A stretch of 64,000 nt of DNA from Sphingomonadaceae bacterium 3R27C6 (GTDB taxonomy: Bacteria; Pseudomonadota; Alphaproteobacteria; Sphingomonadales; Sphingomonadaceae). Below the pieces are notes generated by a model. The model saw only the letters and a program-made list of their open reading frames with translations, did no database searches and was not told the DNA's origin. The stretch covers positions 186,001 to 250,000 of the forward strand of contig SCNS01000002.1 in the NCBI GenBank assembly GCA_005503215.1, in the 5' to 3' direction. Shown here piece by piece: positions 28,128 through 37,312 of this stretch (position 1 is the first letter of the stretch; each line of letters begins with the position of its first letter). The position numbers and the translations under genes were made by a program.

Positions 28128-28610
28128 TCAAGCTATCGTTCGGCCGTCCCGAGTTTCCCGCAGGGCATGGCCGGCGTGAAGTACCAGCGCCAGACAGCCG
28201 GCAAGCAGGACGGCGTCCTTGAACAGGAATTGCGCGGTAGACCCCATAAACGGGAACCCATAACCTTCCTCCCACAAGGTCGCACCAAAACTGAAGCTGA
28301 GCGTGATAAGAAAGGTTGCCATCCCCATCAAGCCGCCAAGCAGACCCGCACGATGCGACCATGCGCCCAGCCCGAGCAGCGCGCCGGTCGACAATTCGAT
28401 CGTCCCGATCACATTGCTCGTCCCCTGAACGCCGATCAGCGGGTACATCCAGGCGAACAGCGGATAGTGCATCGCCGTACGCGCGACGCCTTCGGCTTCA
28501 TAAGCCGCAAATTTGGCGATTCCGAATAAAGCGAAGATGAAGACGATCGACCAACGAAGCGCGCCGACGGCGACAGTCTGAGCCGGCAGCTTGTCCAGAA
28601 TTTTGTACAT
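28128..28610 (-). CDS. DUF417 (YkgB/RclC-like) membrane protein
   Basis: A 160-residue inner-membrane protein with four predicted helices. WSIVFIFALFGIAKFAAYEAEGV, HYPLFAWMYPLIGVQGTSNVIGTIELSTGALL (in parts) and FLITLSFSFGATLWEEGYGFPF are typical of the DUF417 family. E. coli RclC, of that family, belongs to the reactive-chlorine resistance operon; whether this protein does the same job is unknown. Its ribosome-binding GGGGGG lies in a 6-bp GC stem. The gene downstream of lysR on the same strand is separated by 59 bases, so joint transcription is possible. It converges back to back with the serine hydrolase gene. Confidence 0.85.
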   Translation of the reverse strand: MYKILDKLPAQTVAVGALRWSIVFIFALFGIAKFAAYEAEGVARTAMHYPLFAWMYPLIGVQGTSNVIGTIELSTGALLGLGAWSHRAGLLGGLMGMATFLITLSFSFGATLWEEGYGFPFMGSTAQFLFKDAVLLAGCLALVLHAGHALRETRDGRTIA

Positions 28611-28614
28611 GAGT

Positions 28615-28640
28615 CCCCCCTGAATGACCGTTGCGGGGGG
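28615..28640 (-). promoter_or_regulatory. Hairpin covering the ribosome site of the DUF417 gene
   Basis: On the minus strand CCCCCC (28640-28635) can pair with GGGGGG (28620-28615), which is the ribosome-binding site 4 bases before the ATG, across a 14-base loop. Translation could be held back until the stem opens. Confidence 0.35.
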
Positions 28641-28669
28641 TATTCGTGCGTGATCCCGGTTTAGTTACA

Positions 28670-29464
28670 TCAGGCGGCCGTCAGCGCCGCCACCAGCGCT
28701 TTGACCTTCGCCTGCCGCCACTGTGGCGTCGGGGCAACGAGCCAGTAACCGCGCTTCACCGCGACCGCTTCACCGACCTGCCGGACCCGTCCCGCGACGA
28801 TATCGGCCTCGGCCAGCATCGCGGGGACATTCGCCTGTCCGAGCCCATTGGCCGCGGCATCGATCGCGAGCCCGGCATCGCCGAGGCGCAGCGCAGGTTC
28901 GCCGTCGGCCACCGGGCAGCCCGGCCACGCGATGCGCGTCTCGCTAGTGCTCCCCGGCCCGGTAACGGTAACCATCGACGCGTCGGCGAGCGCCACGCCT
29001 TCATGTTCGCCCGCCCCGTCGGTCCAGAAGATCGCGAGATCGAGGTTGGCTTCGGTGAAATCGATGCCGCTGTCGGCCGATACCAATGTGAAGCGCACAT
29101 CGGGGGCCTGCTGGCTGTAGCGCGCGAGGCGCGGCGCGAGCCATTTGGCGGTGAGGTCGCGCGGCGCGGCGATCGTCAGCGACTGCGACGATTGCCCGGC
29201 CTGCATCGCACGCACAGACTCTTCGAACTGCAAGAAGCCTTGCCGCAGCGCGTCGAGCCCGGCATCGGCCTCGCCCGTGAGCTCAAGCCCCTTGGGCGTC
29301 CGGCGGAACAACACGACGCCGAGCATATCTTCGAGCGCCCGAATCTGTTGCCCGACCGCCGCGGGAGTCACCGCCAGCTCGTCGGCGGCGCGCGTGAAGC
29401 TCAGGTGCCGCGCAGCGGCGTCGAACACGCGCAGGGCGTTCAGCGGCAGGTGCGTGCGTTTCAT
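28670..29464 (-). CDS. LysR-family transcriptional regulator (GcvA-like)
   Basis: A 264-residue regulator with an N-terminal winged helix-turn-helix (LNALRVFDAAARHLSFTRAADELAVTPAAVGQQIRALED, residues about 9-47 in parts) and a periplasmic-binding-protein-like effector domain. The opening LPLNALRVFDAAARHLSFT is typical of the GcvA subgroup that often controls amino acid or beta-lactamase genes. It is shorter than most LysR proteins (about 300), with a compact effector domain. The ATG overlaps the apaG stop by 4 bases, making it the last gene of leuB-metZ-apaG-lysR. The regulated gene is not evident; the DUF417 gene next to it is one candidate. Confidence 0.88.
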   Translation of the reverse strand: MKRTHLPLNALRVFDAAARHLSFTRAADELAVTPAAVGQQIRALEDMLGVVLFRRTPKGLELTGEADAGLDALRQGFLQFEESVRAMQAGQSSQSLTIAAPRDLTAKWLAPRLARYSQQAPDVRFTLVSADSGIDFTEANLDLAIFWTDGAGEHEGVALADASMVTVTGPGSTSETRIAWPGCPVADGEPALRLGDAGLAIDAAANGLGQANVPAMLAEADIVAGRVRQVGEAVAVKRGYWLVAPTPQWRQAKVKALVAALTAA

Positions 29465-29871
29465 AACGCGGTCGCAGGCGCCACGAGCGGGAAATGCGGT
29501 ATCGCGACGAGCAATTGCGATCCGTCGCCGAGCTCCATCGCATAGCTCCCAACCATCGACCCCTCGGGGGTCGGCAGCGGGCAGCCCGAGACATAGTCGT
29601 ACGCGCCGCCGGGCACGATCAGCGGCTGTTCGCCGACGACGCCCTCGCCCTCGACTTCGCTGATCTGGCCGCGCCCGTCCGCGATCCGCCAGTGGCGGCT
29701 GATCAACTGCACCGCGTCCTCGCCATGATTTTCGACGCGCACATGATAGGCCCAGAACCAGCGGCCAAGCGCCGGGTGCGACTGTTCGGGCAGATAGCTG
29801 ACCGCCACGCGCACGGTGATCGACCCGGTGGTCGCCGCAAAGGGGAAGAAGGAGTCGATCATCGTGTTCAT
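29461..29871 (-). CDS. apaG: ApaG domain protein
   Basis: A 136-residue ApaG protein: ITVRVAVSYLPEQSHPALGRWFWAYHVRVENHGEDAVQLISRHWRI..., EVEGEGVVGEQPLIVPGGAYDYVSGCPLPTPEGSMVG (recognised in parts), all family hallmarks. ApaG adopts an immunoglobulin-like (fibronectin type III-like) fold; its biochemical role is still unclear, although in Enterobacteria it lies with apaH (Ap4A hydrolase), which is absent here. The ATG at 29871 or, 3 codons later, 29862 could start; no strong ribosome site is visible. It follows metZ by 14 bases and overlaps lysR by 4. Confidence 0.92.
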   Translation of the reverse strand: MNTMIDSFFPFAATTGSITVRVAVSYLPEQSHPALGRWFWAYHVRVENHGEDAVQLISRHWRIADGRGQISEVEGEGVVGEQPLIVPGGAYDYVSGCPLPTPEGSMVGSYAMELGDGSQLLVAIPHFPLVAPATAL

Positions 29872-29885
29872 GGCGTCAGCGTCGC

Positions 29886-31094
29886 TCAAAGCCCCACTTT
29901 GGTCAATGCCTGCTCCAGATCGGCGATGACATCGCGCGGATCTTCGAGGCCGATATTGATACGCAGCATACCCTCGACGACGCCCATGTCGATACGGGCT
30001 TCTTCGCTCACGCCATAATGCGTGGTCGACCAGGGGTGGCAGCAGAGGCTCCGCGAATCGCCGATATTGTTGCTGATGTCGACGAGTTCGAGCGCGTTGA
30101 GGAACGCCATCGCCTGCTCGCGGCCGCCATCGAGCACGAAGGAGAAGATCGGGCCGCACGCGCTCGACTGGCTCTTCGCCAGATTATGCTGCGGATGGCT
30201 CGCAAGCCCCGGGTGAAGCATCCGCGCGACACGGCTTTCGATCGCCTTGCCGACCGCAAGCGCATTTTCCGACTGGCGCCGCGCACGCAAGTCGAGCGTC
30301 TCGAGCCCCTTCAGCACCACCCAGGCATTGAACGGCGAAAGGTTCGGCCCGGTGTTGCGCTGGAACGGCAGCAGCACGTCGTTGATGAACTTTTCGGTCC
30401 CGCATACCGCGCCGGCGAGCACGCGCCCCTGCCCTTCCATCAGCTTGGTCGCCGAGTAAGCGACAACATCGGCGCCGAAATCCATCGGGCGCTGGAGCAC
30501 CGCGGTCGCAAAAGCATTGTCGACCACGGTCGTGATACCATGCACCTTCGCGAGGCCGCACACATGTTTCATGTCGACGATATCCATCGTCGGATTCGCG
30601 GGGGTTTCGAAGAAGAAGACCTTGGTGTTCGGCTTGATCGCCTTTTCCCACGCGTCATTGTCGCGGCCGTCGACGACGGTCGTCTCGATGCCGAAGCGCG
30701 GACAGAGATGGTCGACGAGCCAGCGGCACGAACCGAAGGCCGCCTTCGCAGCGACGATATGGTCGCCCGCCGAGAGCTGGCAGAGCAAGGCCGTCGTCAT
30801 CGCGGCCATGCCGGTCGCCTGAACGCGGCACGCCTCGGCGCCTTCCATCAGCGCAATCCGCTCTTCGAGCATCGCCACGGTCGGGTTCTGCAGCCGCGAA
30901 TAGGTCATGCCCTGTTCTTCGCCGGCAAAGCGTGCCGCGACTTCCTCGGCATTGTCGTAGGTGTAGCCCGAGGTGAGGAAGAGCGCTTCCGACGTCTCGC
31001 CATGCTCGCTGCGCCACGTCCCGCCGCGCACCGCCTGCGTCGCGGGATGCCAGTTTCTCGTCTTGCTGCGGTCGAAACCCGTCGTTTTTTTCAT
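29886..31094 (-). CDS. metZ: O-succinylhomoserine sulfhydrylase
   Basis: A 402-residue PLP enzyme that joins O-succinylhomoserine with sulfide to make homocysteine in methionine synthesis. The fold type I Cys/Met-metabolism signature is present: NAEEVAARFAGEEQGMTYSRLQNPTV, the PLP-lysine context YSATKLMEGQGRVLAGAVCG and the substrate-pocket VVDNAFATAVLQRPMDFGADVV. The MetZ assignment (rather than MetB/MetY) rests on overall similarity; the 'NWHPATQAVRGGTWRSEHGETSEALFLTSGYTYD' opening is typical for alphaproteobacterial MetZ. ATG 31094 follows GGATAGA. It starts 5 bases after leuB ends. Confidence 0.9.
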   Translation of the reverse strand: MKKTTGFDRSKTRNWHPATQAVRGGTWRSEHGETSEALFLTSGYTYDNAEEVAARFAGEEQGMTYSRLQNPTVAMLEERIALMEGAEACRVQATGMAAMTTALLCQLSAGDHIVAAKAAFGSCRWLVDHLCPRFGIETTVVDGRDNDAWEKAIKPNTKVFFFETPANPTMDIVDMKHVCGLAKVHGITTVVDNAFATAVLQRPMDFGADVVAYSATKLMEGQGRVLAGAVCGTEKFINDVLLPFQRNTGPNLSPFNAWVVLKGLETLDLRARRQSENALAVGKAIESRVARMLHPGLASHPQHNLAKSQSSACGPIFSFVLDGGREQAMAFLNALELVDISNNIGDSRSLCCHPWSTTHYGVSEEARIDMGVVEGMLRINIGLEDPRDVIADLEQALTKVGL

Positions 31095-31099
31095 CTTAT

Positions 31100-32146
31100 C
31101 TATCCGTTCAAAGCCGAAACAACCGCATCGCCCAATGCCGCCGTTTCCATATTGCCCCCCAGATCCGCACCGCGGCACCCGTCCGCGAGCACCTTGGCGA
31201 CCGCCGCCTCGATCCGCGCCGCGTTCGCCTCGTCGCTGCCCGAATGGCGCAGCAGCATCGCGAGCGACAGGATCATCGCCAACGGGTTGGCGACGCCCTT
31301 GCCCGCGATGTCGGGCGCGCTGCCGTGGATCGGCTCGTACAATCCCAGCTTGCCGTCGCTCAGCGATGCCGACGCGAGCAGCCCGATGGACCCGACGCAC
31401 ATCGACGCCTGATCGGACAATATGTCGCCAAAGAGGTTTCCGGTGACGACGACGTCGAACTGGCCGGGGTTGCGCACGAGCTGCATCGCGGCGTTATCGA
31501 CATACATATGGGTCAGCGCGACGTCGGGGTAATCGGCGGCGACCTCGATCACCACGTCGCGCCACAGCTGCGAGGTTTCGAGCACATTCGCCTTGTCGAC
31601 CGAGCACAGCCGCTTTTGACGACCCTGCGCCGCGCGGAACGCGACATGCGCAATCCGGCGCACTTCGCTCTCGCTGTACGACATGACGTCATAACCTTCG
31701 CGCTCGCCGCCGGGCGTCGTGCGCGTGCCCTTCTCGCCGAAATAGACGTCGCCGTTGAGTTCGCGGACGATCAGCAGGTCGATCGCCGACGCGACCTCGG
31801 GGCGCAGCGCCGAGCTGTCCTCCAGCCCCGCGAACAGCTTGGCCGGGCGCAGATTGGCGAACAGACCGAGCTCGGCGCGCAAACCGAGGATCGCCTGCTC
31901 GGGGCGCAAATGACGCTCGACATTGTCAAAGCGCGGATCGCCGACGGCGCCAAAGAGGAGCGCATCGGCGGCTTTCGCCTTCGCCAGCGTTTCGGGGGGC
32001 AGCGGGTGGCCGGTCGCTTCATACGCTGCGCCGCCGACAAGCGCGCGGTCGACCGTCACCGGCAATGCGAGCGCGGTCAGGACCTTCTCGGCCTCCACCA
32101 TGATTTCCGGACCGATACCATCGCCAGCCAGCAGCAGGATTTTCAA
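31100..32146 (-). CDS. leuB: 3-isopropylmalate dehydrogenase
   Basis: A 348-residue NAD-dependent enzyme of leucine synthesis that oxidises and decarboxylates 3-isopropylmalate. Clear landmarks are [12 protein letters not shown] at the start, [29 protein letters not shown] (substrate arginines), [16 protein letters not shown], and the metal/NAD region [24 protein letters not shown] with [20 protein letters not shown]. Length is normal. It heads the leuB-metZ-apaG-lysR set on the minus strand, with a 48-base gap after recO. leuC and leuD are not in this window. Confidence 0.96.
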   Translation of the reverse strand: MKILLLAGDGIGPEIMVEAEKVLTALALPVTVDRALVGGAAYEATGHPLPPETLAKAKAADALLFGAVGDPRFDNVERHLRPEQAILGLRAELGLFANLRPAKLFAGLEDSSALRPEVASAIDLLIVRELNGDVYFGEKGTRTTPGGEREGYDVMSYSESEVRRIAHVAFRAAQGRQKRLCSVDKANVLETSQLWRDVVIEVAADYPDVALTHMYVDNAAMQLVRNPGQFDVVVTGNLFGDILSDQASMCVGSIGLLASASLSDGKLGLYEPIHGSAPDIAGKGVANPLAMILSLAMLLRHSGSDEANAARIEAAVAKVLADGCRGADLGGNMETAALGDAVVSALNG

Positions 32147-32194
32147 TGCGTCGCCCTTTCGTGTCTCGCCAGCCGCTTAGACAGCGGCGGCGCG

Positions 32195-32932
32195 TCACGC
32201 AACCGCCCTGCCCAGCCGGGAGACCAATCTTTCCCTTACGGTCAGCAAGTCGCGGTTGCGGCCGTCGAGAATGTCGCGGTCGAGGAAATGACCGGTGATG
32301 ATCAGGCCGTCGAGGACATCGCTCATCGGCGGACCGGCATCCTGTCCGCGCAGGAACGGCGGCAGGCGGAACAGCCGTTCTTCATAACCAGCCGCCGCGC
32401 TGACGCTCACCGCACCGCCCGATTTAGGGCTTATGAAAGCGAGGTCGTCGGGCGAACCGGTTACGACGCATTCCTCCAGGTTCAGGCCGAAGCCCAATTC
32501 GGCGAGCAGCAGCAACTCGTAACGCGCCAGCGCCGCGGCCCATTGCCGCGCCGAAGGAGCCACTCCAATCGCGTCCAGAACGGCCGACAGAGCCGAATAG
32601 AGCGCCGGATAGGGCTGGCTTTCGGGCAAGGTCGCCGCGGTGAGGCTCGTCGCCCAGTCGATCGCAGCCGCCGCTAACGGTTCGGCAAGCAGTGGCGCGC
32701 GGCTTTCCAGAAGCTCCACGGTCGCACCGCCAAGCTGCTCTTCGGTTCGCGCGCGAAGCTCGAGCGCGATCAGGTTGCCCGGCACCAAAATCGGCCGCAC
32801 CCGCCGCGAGCGTCCGCCGCGGACATAGCCGGCGACCAGCCCCGCCTCTTCGGTCAGCGCGCGCAAAATCGCGCCATGCTCGCCATGCGCGCGGACAGCG
32901 CAGACGATGGCATCGGCGGTCAGGCTGGCCAA
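32195..32932 (-). CDS. recO: DNA repair protein RecO
   Basis: A 245-residue protein of the RecFOR pathway, which helps load RecA onto SSB-coated gaps. It shows the OB-fold start ([40 protein letters not shown]) and the helical C-terminal domain ([26 protein letters not shown]). The zinc-binding cysteines of some RecO proteins are not complete. There is no in-frame ATG near the family start; TTG at 32932 is the likely start, overlapping the upstream thioesterase by 13 bases. It is the last gene of uvrC-thioesterase-recO. Confidence 0.9.
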   Translation of the reverse strand: MASLTADAIVCAVRAHGEHGAILRALTEEAGLVAGYVRGGRSRRVRPILVPGNLIALELRARTEEQLGGATVELLESRAPLLAEPLAAAAIDWATSLTAATLPESQPYPALYSALSAVLDAIGVAPSARQWAAALARYELLLLAELGFGLNLEECVVTGSPDDLAFISPKSGGAVSVSAAAGYEERLFRLPPFLRGQDAGPPMSDVLDGLIITGHFLDRDILDGRNRDLLTVRERLVSRLGRAVA

Positions 32933-33312
32933 AGCACCATCTGCGTCTGCGTCACCAGCGCGACCTCGGCGCCATCTTCGGTACGGATGCGCGTCTGCCA
33001 CACCGACAAGCGCTTGCCGATCTTCACCGGGGTTGCCTCACCGATCAGCACCGAACCGACGGGGCCGGCGCCCAGAAAGTTGGTCTTGCTCTCGATCGTC
33101 GTCGTGCCGTTTGCCCCCTCGGGCAAGGTCAGGAAGGCGCCCACCGCGCCGAGGCAATCGGCAAAAGCCATGATCGCTCCGCCATGAACGATCCCGCCCG
33201 CGGTGCAGATTTCGGCGCGCACGGGGAGTTTACCCGCGATACGGTCCTTGCTGCCTTCGTGAATGGTGACGCCCAGCGTTCCCGCGAGCGGCATGGCTGC
33301 TGCAAAATCCAT
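32920..33312 (-). CDS. Hotdog-fold thioesterase (PaaI/YigI-like)
   Basis: A 130-residue protein with a hotdog domain: [32 protein letters not shown] contains the 'GxxHGG' active-site signature, and [36 protein letters not shown] gives the later strands. It probably hydrolyses a CoA thioester; the physiological substrate is unknown. ATG 33312 is supported by GAGGGGA upstream. It lies between uvrC (10-base gap) and recO (13-base overlap), so it is translated in a DNA-repair operon without an obvious link to repair. Confidence 0.88.
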   Translation of the reverse strand: MDFAAAMPLAGTLGVTIHEGSKDRIAGKLPVRAEICTAGGIVHGGAIMAFADCLGAVGAFLTLPEGANGTTTIESKTNFLGAGPVGSVLIGEATPVKIGKRLSVWQTRIRTEDGAEVALVTQTQMVLWPA

Positions 33313-33322
33313 AATATTCCCC

Positions 33323-35257
33323 TCACCGTCCCGAATGATAGAAATCATGCACCGCCTGCGCGACCGCGGCGCTGACCCCCGGCGCTTTCTGCAAATCCTC
33401 GAGGCTGGCGCCGCGCACCGCGCGCGCGGTGCCGAAATGCATCAGCAGCGCCTTCTTGCGCGACGGGCCGATACCCGGAACCTCATCGAGCGGCGACGAG
33501 CCCATCGCCTTCGCGCGCTTCGCCCGGTGCGCGCCGATCGCGAAGCGATGCGCCTCGTCGCGCAGCCGCTGGATATAGAAAAGCACGGCATTGTTGGGCG
33601 GCAGCGTGAATTCGCGCCCGTCGGGGTGATAGAAAGTCTCGCGCCCGGCGTTGCGGTCGGGCCCCTTGGCGACGCCGATGTACGTCAGATCGTCGATCCC
33701 TAGCTCGGCGAGCACCGCGCCCGCCGCCGACACCTGCCCCTTGCCGCCGTCGATCAGCACGAGGTCGGGCCATTCGCCCTTCGTCCGCTCGGGATCCTCC
33801 TCGATCGCGCGCGCGAAGCGGCGCTCGAACACCTCGCGCATCATGGCAAAATCGTCGCCCGGCTGCGTTTCGGCGCGCTTGATGTTGAACTTGCGATACG
33901 CGCCCTTGATCCAGCCTTCGGGACCCGCGACGACCATCGCGCCGAGCGCATTGGTGCCCTGGATATGGCTGTTGTCGTAGATTTCAATGCGCCGTGGCGG
34001 ATTCTCCAGGTCGAACAGCTCAGCAAGTTCGCGTCCGAGTTTCGCCTGGCTGCTGCTCTCGGCCAGCCGCCGGTCGAGCTCTTCGCCCGCGTTGCGCACC
34101 GCCTGTTCGAGCAGGCGCCGGCGATTGCCGCGCTGCGGCACGCTGATCTCGATCTTGCGGCTGCCGCTTTCGCCCAATGCCTCGGCGAGCAGCGCGCATT
34201 CCTCGGGCTCGCGGTCGACGAGGATCAGCTTCGGCGGCGGCACGCCTTCGTAGAATTGCATCAGGAAGCTCGCCATCACCTCGGCTTCGGGCACCCCCGA
34301 TACATGCGCAGGGAAGAAGCTGCGATGCCCCCAATTCTGCCCGCCGCGGATGAAGAAGCCCGCGATGCAGAGCTGTCCGCCCTTCGCCGCGAGAGCGAAG
34401 ACATCGGCGTCGCCGAGCCCGTCGGCGTGGACCGACTGGCTGCCCTGGATGAAGGTCAGCGATTTCAGCCGGTCGCGGATCACCGCCGCCTGCTCATAGT
34501 CCATCGCCTCGGCGGCCTGCGTCATCGCGGCACCCAGCCGTTTCTGGACTGCCGTTGAGCGCCCCTCGAGGAAATCCTGCGCGTCGCTCACCAGCCCGGC
34601 ATAATCTTCCTTCGAAATGCGGTCGACGCATGGCGCGCTGCAACGCTTTATTTGATACAGCAGGCACGGGCGCGAGCGGTTGGCGAAGAAGCTGTCGGTG
34701 CAGCTACGCAGCAGGAAGGTTTTCTGCAGCGCGTTGAGCGTCTGGTGGACCGAGCCAGCACTAGCGAACGGCCCGTAATAGCGTCCCTTGGCGCGCCGTG
34801 CGCCGCGATGCTTCTGGACGCGCGGGAAATCATGGTCGGTACGCAGCAGGATGAAGGGGAAGCTTTTGTCGTCGCGGAGCAGCACGTTGTACGGCGGGCG
34901 GTAACGCTTGATCAGTTGCGCCTCAAGCAACAGCGCCTCGGCCTCGCTCGTCGTCGTGACGATCTCCATCGCGCGCGTCTGCGATACCATGCGCTGCAAC
35001 CGCTGCGGCAGCCGAGCGACCTGTGTGTAATTGGTCACGCGGTTCTTGAGCGCCCGCGCCTTGCCGACATAGAGCACGTCGCCGCGTGCATCGAGCATCC
35101 GGTACACGCCCGGGCGCGTCGGCAATTTGCGCACGACGCTGCGGATCGCCTCGGCACCGCGCTCAAGGTCGGGCTGGTCACCCTCGCCGTCGCCGCCGCG
35201 GATGACATAGGTCGCTTTTTCTTCGTTGAATCGGTCGGGAGCGTTCGGGCGGGCCAT
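33323..35257 (-). CDS. uvrC: Excinuclease ABC subunit C
   Basis: A 644-residue nuclease that makes both incisions in nucleotide excision repair. In order: a GIY-YIG nuclease (GVYRMLDARGDVLYVGKARALKNRVTNY, about 45-125), a Cys-rich link (PCLLYQIKRCSAPCVDRIS), a UVR UvrB-binding motif (QAAEAMDYEQAAVIRDRLKSL, about 245-275), the RNase H-like 5' nuclease (RRIEIYDNSHIQGTNALGAMVVAGPEGWIKGAYRKFNI) and a C-terminal helix-hairpin-helix (SSPLDEVPGIGPSRKKALLMHFG). Length is typical. A 40-residue N-terminal extension precedes the nuclease. It diverges from the SDR gene. Confidence 0.96.
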   Translation of the reverse strand: MARPNAPDRFNEEKATYVIRGGDGEGDQPDLERGAEAIRSVVRKLPTRPGVYRMLDARGDVLYVGKARALKNRVTNYTQVARLPQRLQRMVSQTRAMEIVTTTSEAEALLLEAQLIKRYRPPYNVLLRDDKSFPFILLRTDHDFPRVQKHRGARRAKGRYYGPFASAGSVHQTLNALQKTFLLRSCTDSFFANRSRPCLLYQIKRCSAPCVDRISKEDYAGLVSDAQDFLEGRSTAVQKRLGAAMTQAAEAMDYEQAAVIRDRLKSLTFIQGSQSVHADGLGDADVFALAAKGGQLCIAGFFIRGGQNWGHRSFFPAHVSGVPEAEVMASFLMQFYEGVPPPKLILVDREPEECALLAEALGESGSRKIEISVPQRGNRRRLLEQAVRNAGEELDRRLAESSSQAKLGRELAELFDLENPPRRIEIYDNSHIQGTNALGAMVVAGPEGWIKGAYRKFNIKRAETQPGDDFAMMREVFERRFARAIEEDPERTKGEWPDLVLIDGGKGQVSAAGAVLAELGIDDLTYIGVAKGPDRNAGRETFYHPDGREFTLPPNNAVLFYIQRLRDEAHRFAIGAHRAKRAKAMGSSPLDEVPGIGPSRKKALLMHFGTARAVRGASLEDLQKAPGVSAAVAQAVHDFYHSGR

Positions 35258-35325
35258 GATTTTGCATGTAGGCGATGGCGGTGCGGCCCGCCATAGTGTG
35301 CGAAGTAAAACATAGGAGGGGTCTT

Positions 35326-36045
35326 ATGGAACTACGTGGAAAGTTCGCGCTGGTGACCGGCGGCAGCGACGGGATCGGGCGCGAGATCGCGCTGCAACTG
35401 CAGGGTGCGGGCGCGGATGTGATCGTCACGGGCCGCTCGGCGGCGAAATTGCAGGCCATGGCGGCGCTGGGCTTCGGGACGATCGCGGGCGACCTGTCGA
35501 CCCCGGCGGGCGTCGATGCCGTCGTGAGCGGGATAGCGGGCAAGCCGCTTGCGCTGCTCGTCAACAATGCCGGGGTAGGCAGCGAATATGAGCTAGACGA
35601 TGCCGCGACGCTGGAAAATGCGGCGCATTGCATCCGCACCAACCTCGACGCGCCGATCGCGCTCTGCACGCGGCTGCTGCCAGTACTTCGCGGGCAGCCC
35701 GAGGCGGCGATCGTCAACGTCACATCGGGCCTCGCGATCGCGCCGCGCGCGGGCGGGTCGGTCTATTGCGCGACCAAGGCGGGGCTGCGCAGCTATACGC
35801 AGGCGATCCGGCATCTGCTGAAAGACAGCAATGTCCGCGTGGTCGAGGCTTTGCCACCGGTGGTCGAAACGAACATGACCGCGGGCCGCGCGGGCAAGAA
35901 GATGAGCGCGCACGACTGTGCCGCCGAAATCGTGCGCGGCATCCGTACCCGCAAGCGCGAAGTCAATGCCGGGATGGTGAAAATGTTGCAGTTCGTCCAC
36001 AGTGTCTCGCCCGCGCTCGCGCGGCGCATCATGATCCAGTTCTGA
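35326..36045 (+). CDS. Short-chain dehydrogenase/reductase
   Basis: A 239-residue Rossmann-fold oxidoreductase. The nucleotide loop TGGSDGIGREIALQL, NNAG at about 85-88, and the catalytic Ser-Tyr-Lys set in VTSGLAIAPRAGGSVYCATKAG are all present. The pattern resembles the DltE-like subgroup. AGGAGGGG precedes the ATG, so expression should be good. A GST gene starts 10 bases after the stop, so both probably share a transcript and might act on related electrophilic or carbonyl compounds. The substrate is unknown. Confidence 0.93.
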   Translation: MELRGKFALVTGGSDGIGREIALQLQGAGADVIVTGRSAAKLQAMAALGFGTIAGDLSTPAGVDAVVSGIAGKPLALLVNNAGVGSEYELDDAATLENAAHCIRTNLDAPIALCTRLLPVLRGQPEAAIVNVTSGLAIAPRAGGSVYCATKAGLRSYTQAIRHLLKDSNVRVVEALPPVVETNMTAGRAGKKMSAHDCAAEIVRGIRTRKREVNAGMVKMLQFVHSVSPALARRIMIQF

Positions 36046-36055
36046 GGATTGCCGC

Positions 36056-36703
36056 ATGATCACTTTATACGGCGAAGGACGAGGCTTTCGGGTTGCCTGG
36101 CTGCTCGAGGAAATGGGGCGTCCCTATCGTGTGCGGCCGGTCGATTTGCTCGATGGCGTCGAAGAGGACAGCGAGTTTCTGGCGATCAACCCCGCCGGAT
36201 TCATCCCTGCGATCGTCGACGGCGACACGGTGATGGTCGAATCGATCGCGATCATGGAATATCTGCTCGCGCGTTACAGACCGGACTCGCTTGCGCCGAC
36301 GCCGGACGACGCGGCGTTCGCGACCTACCAGCAGTTTCTCCATATGGGCGAGGCGGGGCTTGCGGGTCCGATCAACGCCATTGTCGCGACGCACATCCTC
36401 GCCCCCGAAACCGAACGGGAAAACTGGACGACCGGCTGGGCGCTCGGCATTTTCAAGAGCCGCCTCGGCCTCGTGAGCCGCCAGCTGGCGCACACGCCCC
36501 ATATCGCCGGCGACGATTTCACCGCGGCCGATATCTCGGTGACCTACGCGCTCCAATTCGCCCAGCGCACGATCGGCTTCACCTTTGGCGCGGTGGAACT
36601 GGGCTATATCGAACGAACCACGTCGCGCGCGGGATATCAGCGCGCCATGGACAATTTCCCCGCGACAAAGGCGTGGGTCGCGGGGTTGGCCGGAGCGCAC
36701 TAG
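36056..36703 (+). CDS. Glutathione S-transferase
   Basis: A 215-residue soluble GST. The N-terminal thioredoxin-like domain (ITLYGEGRGFRVAWLLEEMGRPYRV..., NPAGFIPAIVDGD, MVESIAIMEYLLARY) is intact, including the conserved cis-proline region and the ES pair that binds glutathione. The helical domain follows (ADISVTYALQFAQRT). It starts 10 bases after the SDR gene and ends before a strong bidirectional hairpin. The substrate is unknown. The overlap with an open frame at 36049 is a shadow. Confidence 0.93.
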   Translation: MITLYGEGRGFRVAWLLEEMGRPYRVRPVDLLDGVEEDSEFLAINPAGFIPAIVDGDTVMVESIAIMEYLLARYRPDSLAPTPDDAAFATYQQFLHMGEAGLAGPINAIVATHILAPETERENWTTGWALGIFKSRLGLVSRQLAHTPHIAGDDFTAADISVTYALQFAQRTIGFTFGAVELGYIERTTSRAGYQRAMDNFPATKAWVAGLAGAH

Positions 36704-36714
36704 GCCTCAAAGCA

Positions 36715-36742
36715 AAACGCCCGCGGAAATCCGCGGGCGTTT
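36715..36742. terminator. Bidirectional terminator between GST and the atp operon
   Basis: A perfect 12-bp stem AAACGCCCGCGG / CCGCGGGCGTTT with a 4-base loop (AAAT) at 36727-36730. It is symmetric with A/T ends on both sides, fitting termination of the GST transcript and of the converging atp operon. Confidence 0.8.
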
Positions 36743-36766
36743 CGGTAATCGGCAATGTCGAAAGGC

Positions 36767-37312
36767 TCAGCCCTTGGCGACGCCCGCGATAGCCTGATCG
36801 ACCAGCGCCTTGTCGGCTGTGGCGTCATGCTTGTCGGCGATCAGCTTCGCCGCTGCGTCGGTCGCGGCCTTGGCAGCCGCGGTGCGGACTTCGGCAAGCG
36901 CGCCGGCTTCGGCCGCGGCGATGCGGTCTTCGGCCATCTGCTTGCGGCGTGCGATCAGCGCGGTCGCATCAGCCTTGGCCTTGGCGACCAGTGCTTCGGC
37001 TTCGGCATCGGCGCGGGCACGCATTTCGTCGGCTTCCTTCGCCGCGTCGGCGAGCTTGGCTTCATACTCCGCCTTCAGCGATTCGGCGTCGAGACGCAGC
37101 GCTTCGGCTTCCTTGAGCTGCTTCGAAATCTCGGCAATCTTGTTGTCGAGCATGCCCGCGACCATCGCCGGCACCTTTTTCCACAGCAGGATAGCGATGA
37201 AGATCGCCATCGCGATCGAAACCCAGACGGTCGCGTCGATGAAACCGAACGATGCCGGCTCGACATGCACTTCGCCCGCGGCTTCGGACAGAATGGTCAG
37301 AACATTAGCCAT
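36767..37312 (-). CDS. atpF: ATP synthase F0 subunit B
   Basis: A 181-residue stalk subunit joining F0 to F1. A membrane helix lies at about 27-46 (ATVWVSIAMAIFIAILLWKKV), followed by a long Ala/Glu/Lys-rich coiled coil (IAEISKQLKEAEALRLDAESLKAEYEAKLADAAKEAD in parts). Its start overlaps the end of the B' gene by 8 bases. In alphaproteobacteria B and B' form a heterodimeric stator, as found here. It is the last gene of the F0 operon. Confidence 0.95.
   Translation of the reverse strand: MANVLTILSEAAGEVHVEPASFGFIDATVWVSIAMAIFIAILLWKKVPAMVAGMLDNKIAEISKQLKEAEALRLDAESLKAEYEAKLADAAKEADEMRARADAEAEALVAKAKADATALIARRKQMAEDRIAAAEAGALAEVRTAAAKAATDAAAKLIADKHDATADKALVDQAIAGVAKG

Noticed and set aside
31095..31099. 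A SAM riboswitch upstream of metZ, as often found in alphaproteobacteria
   Set aside because: Only 5 bases separate metZ from leuB, leaving no room.
29886..31400. A longer metZ start reaching into leuB
   Set aside because: The extra residues are the shadow of leuB. ATG 31094 has a ribosome site and the family start.
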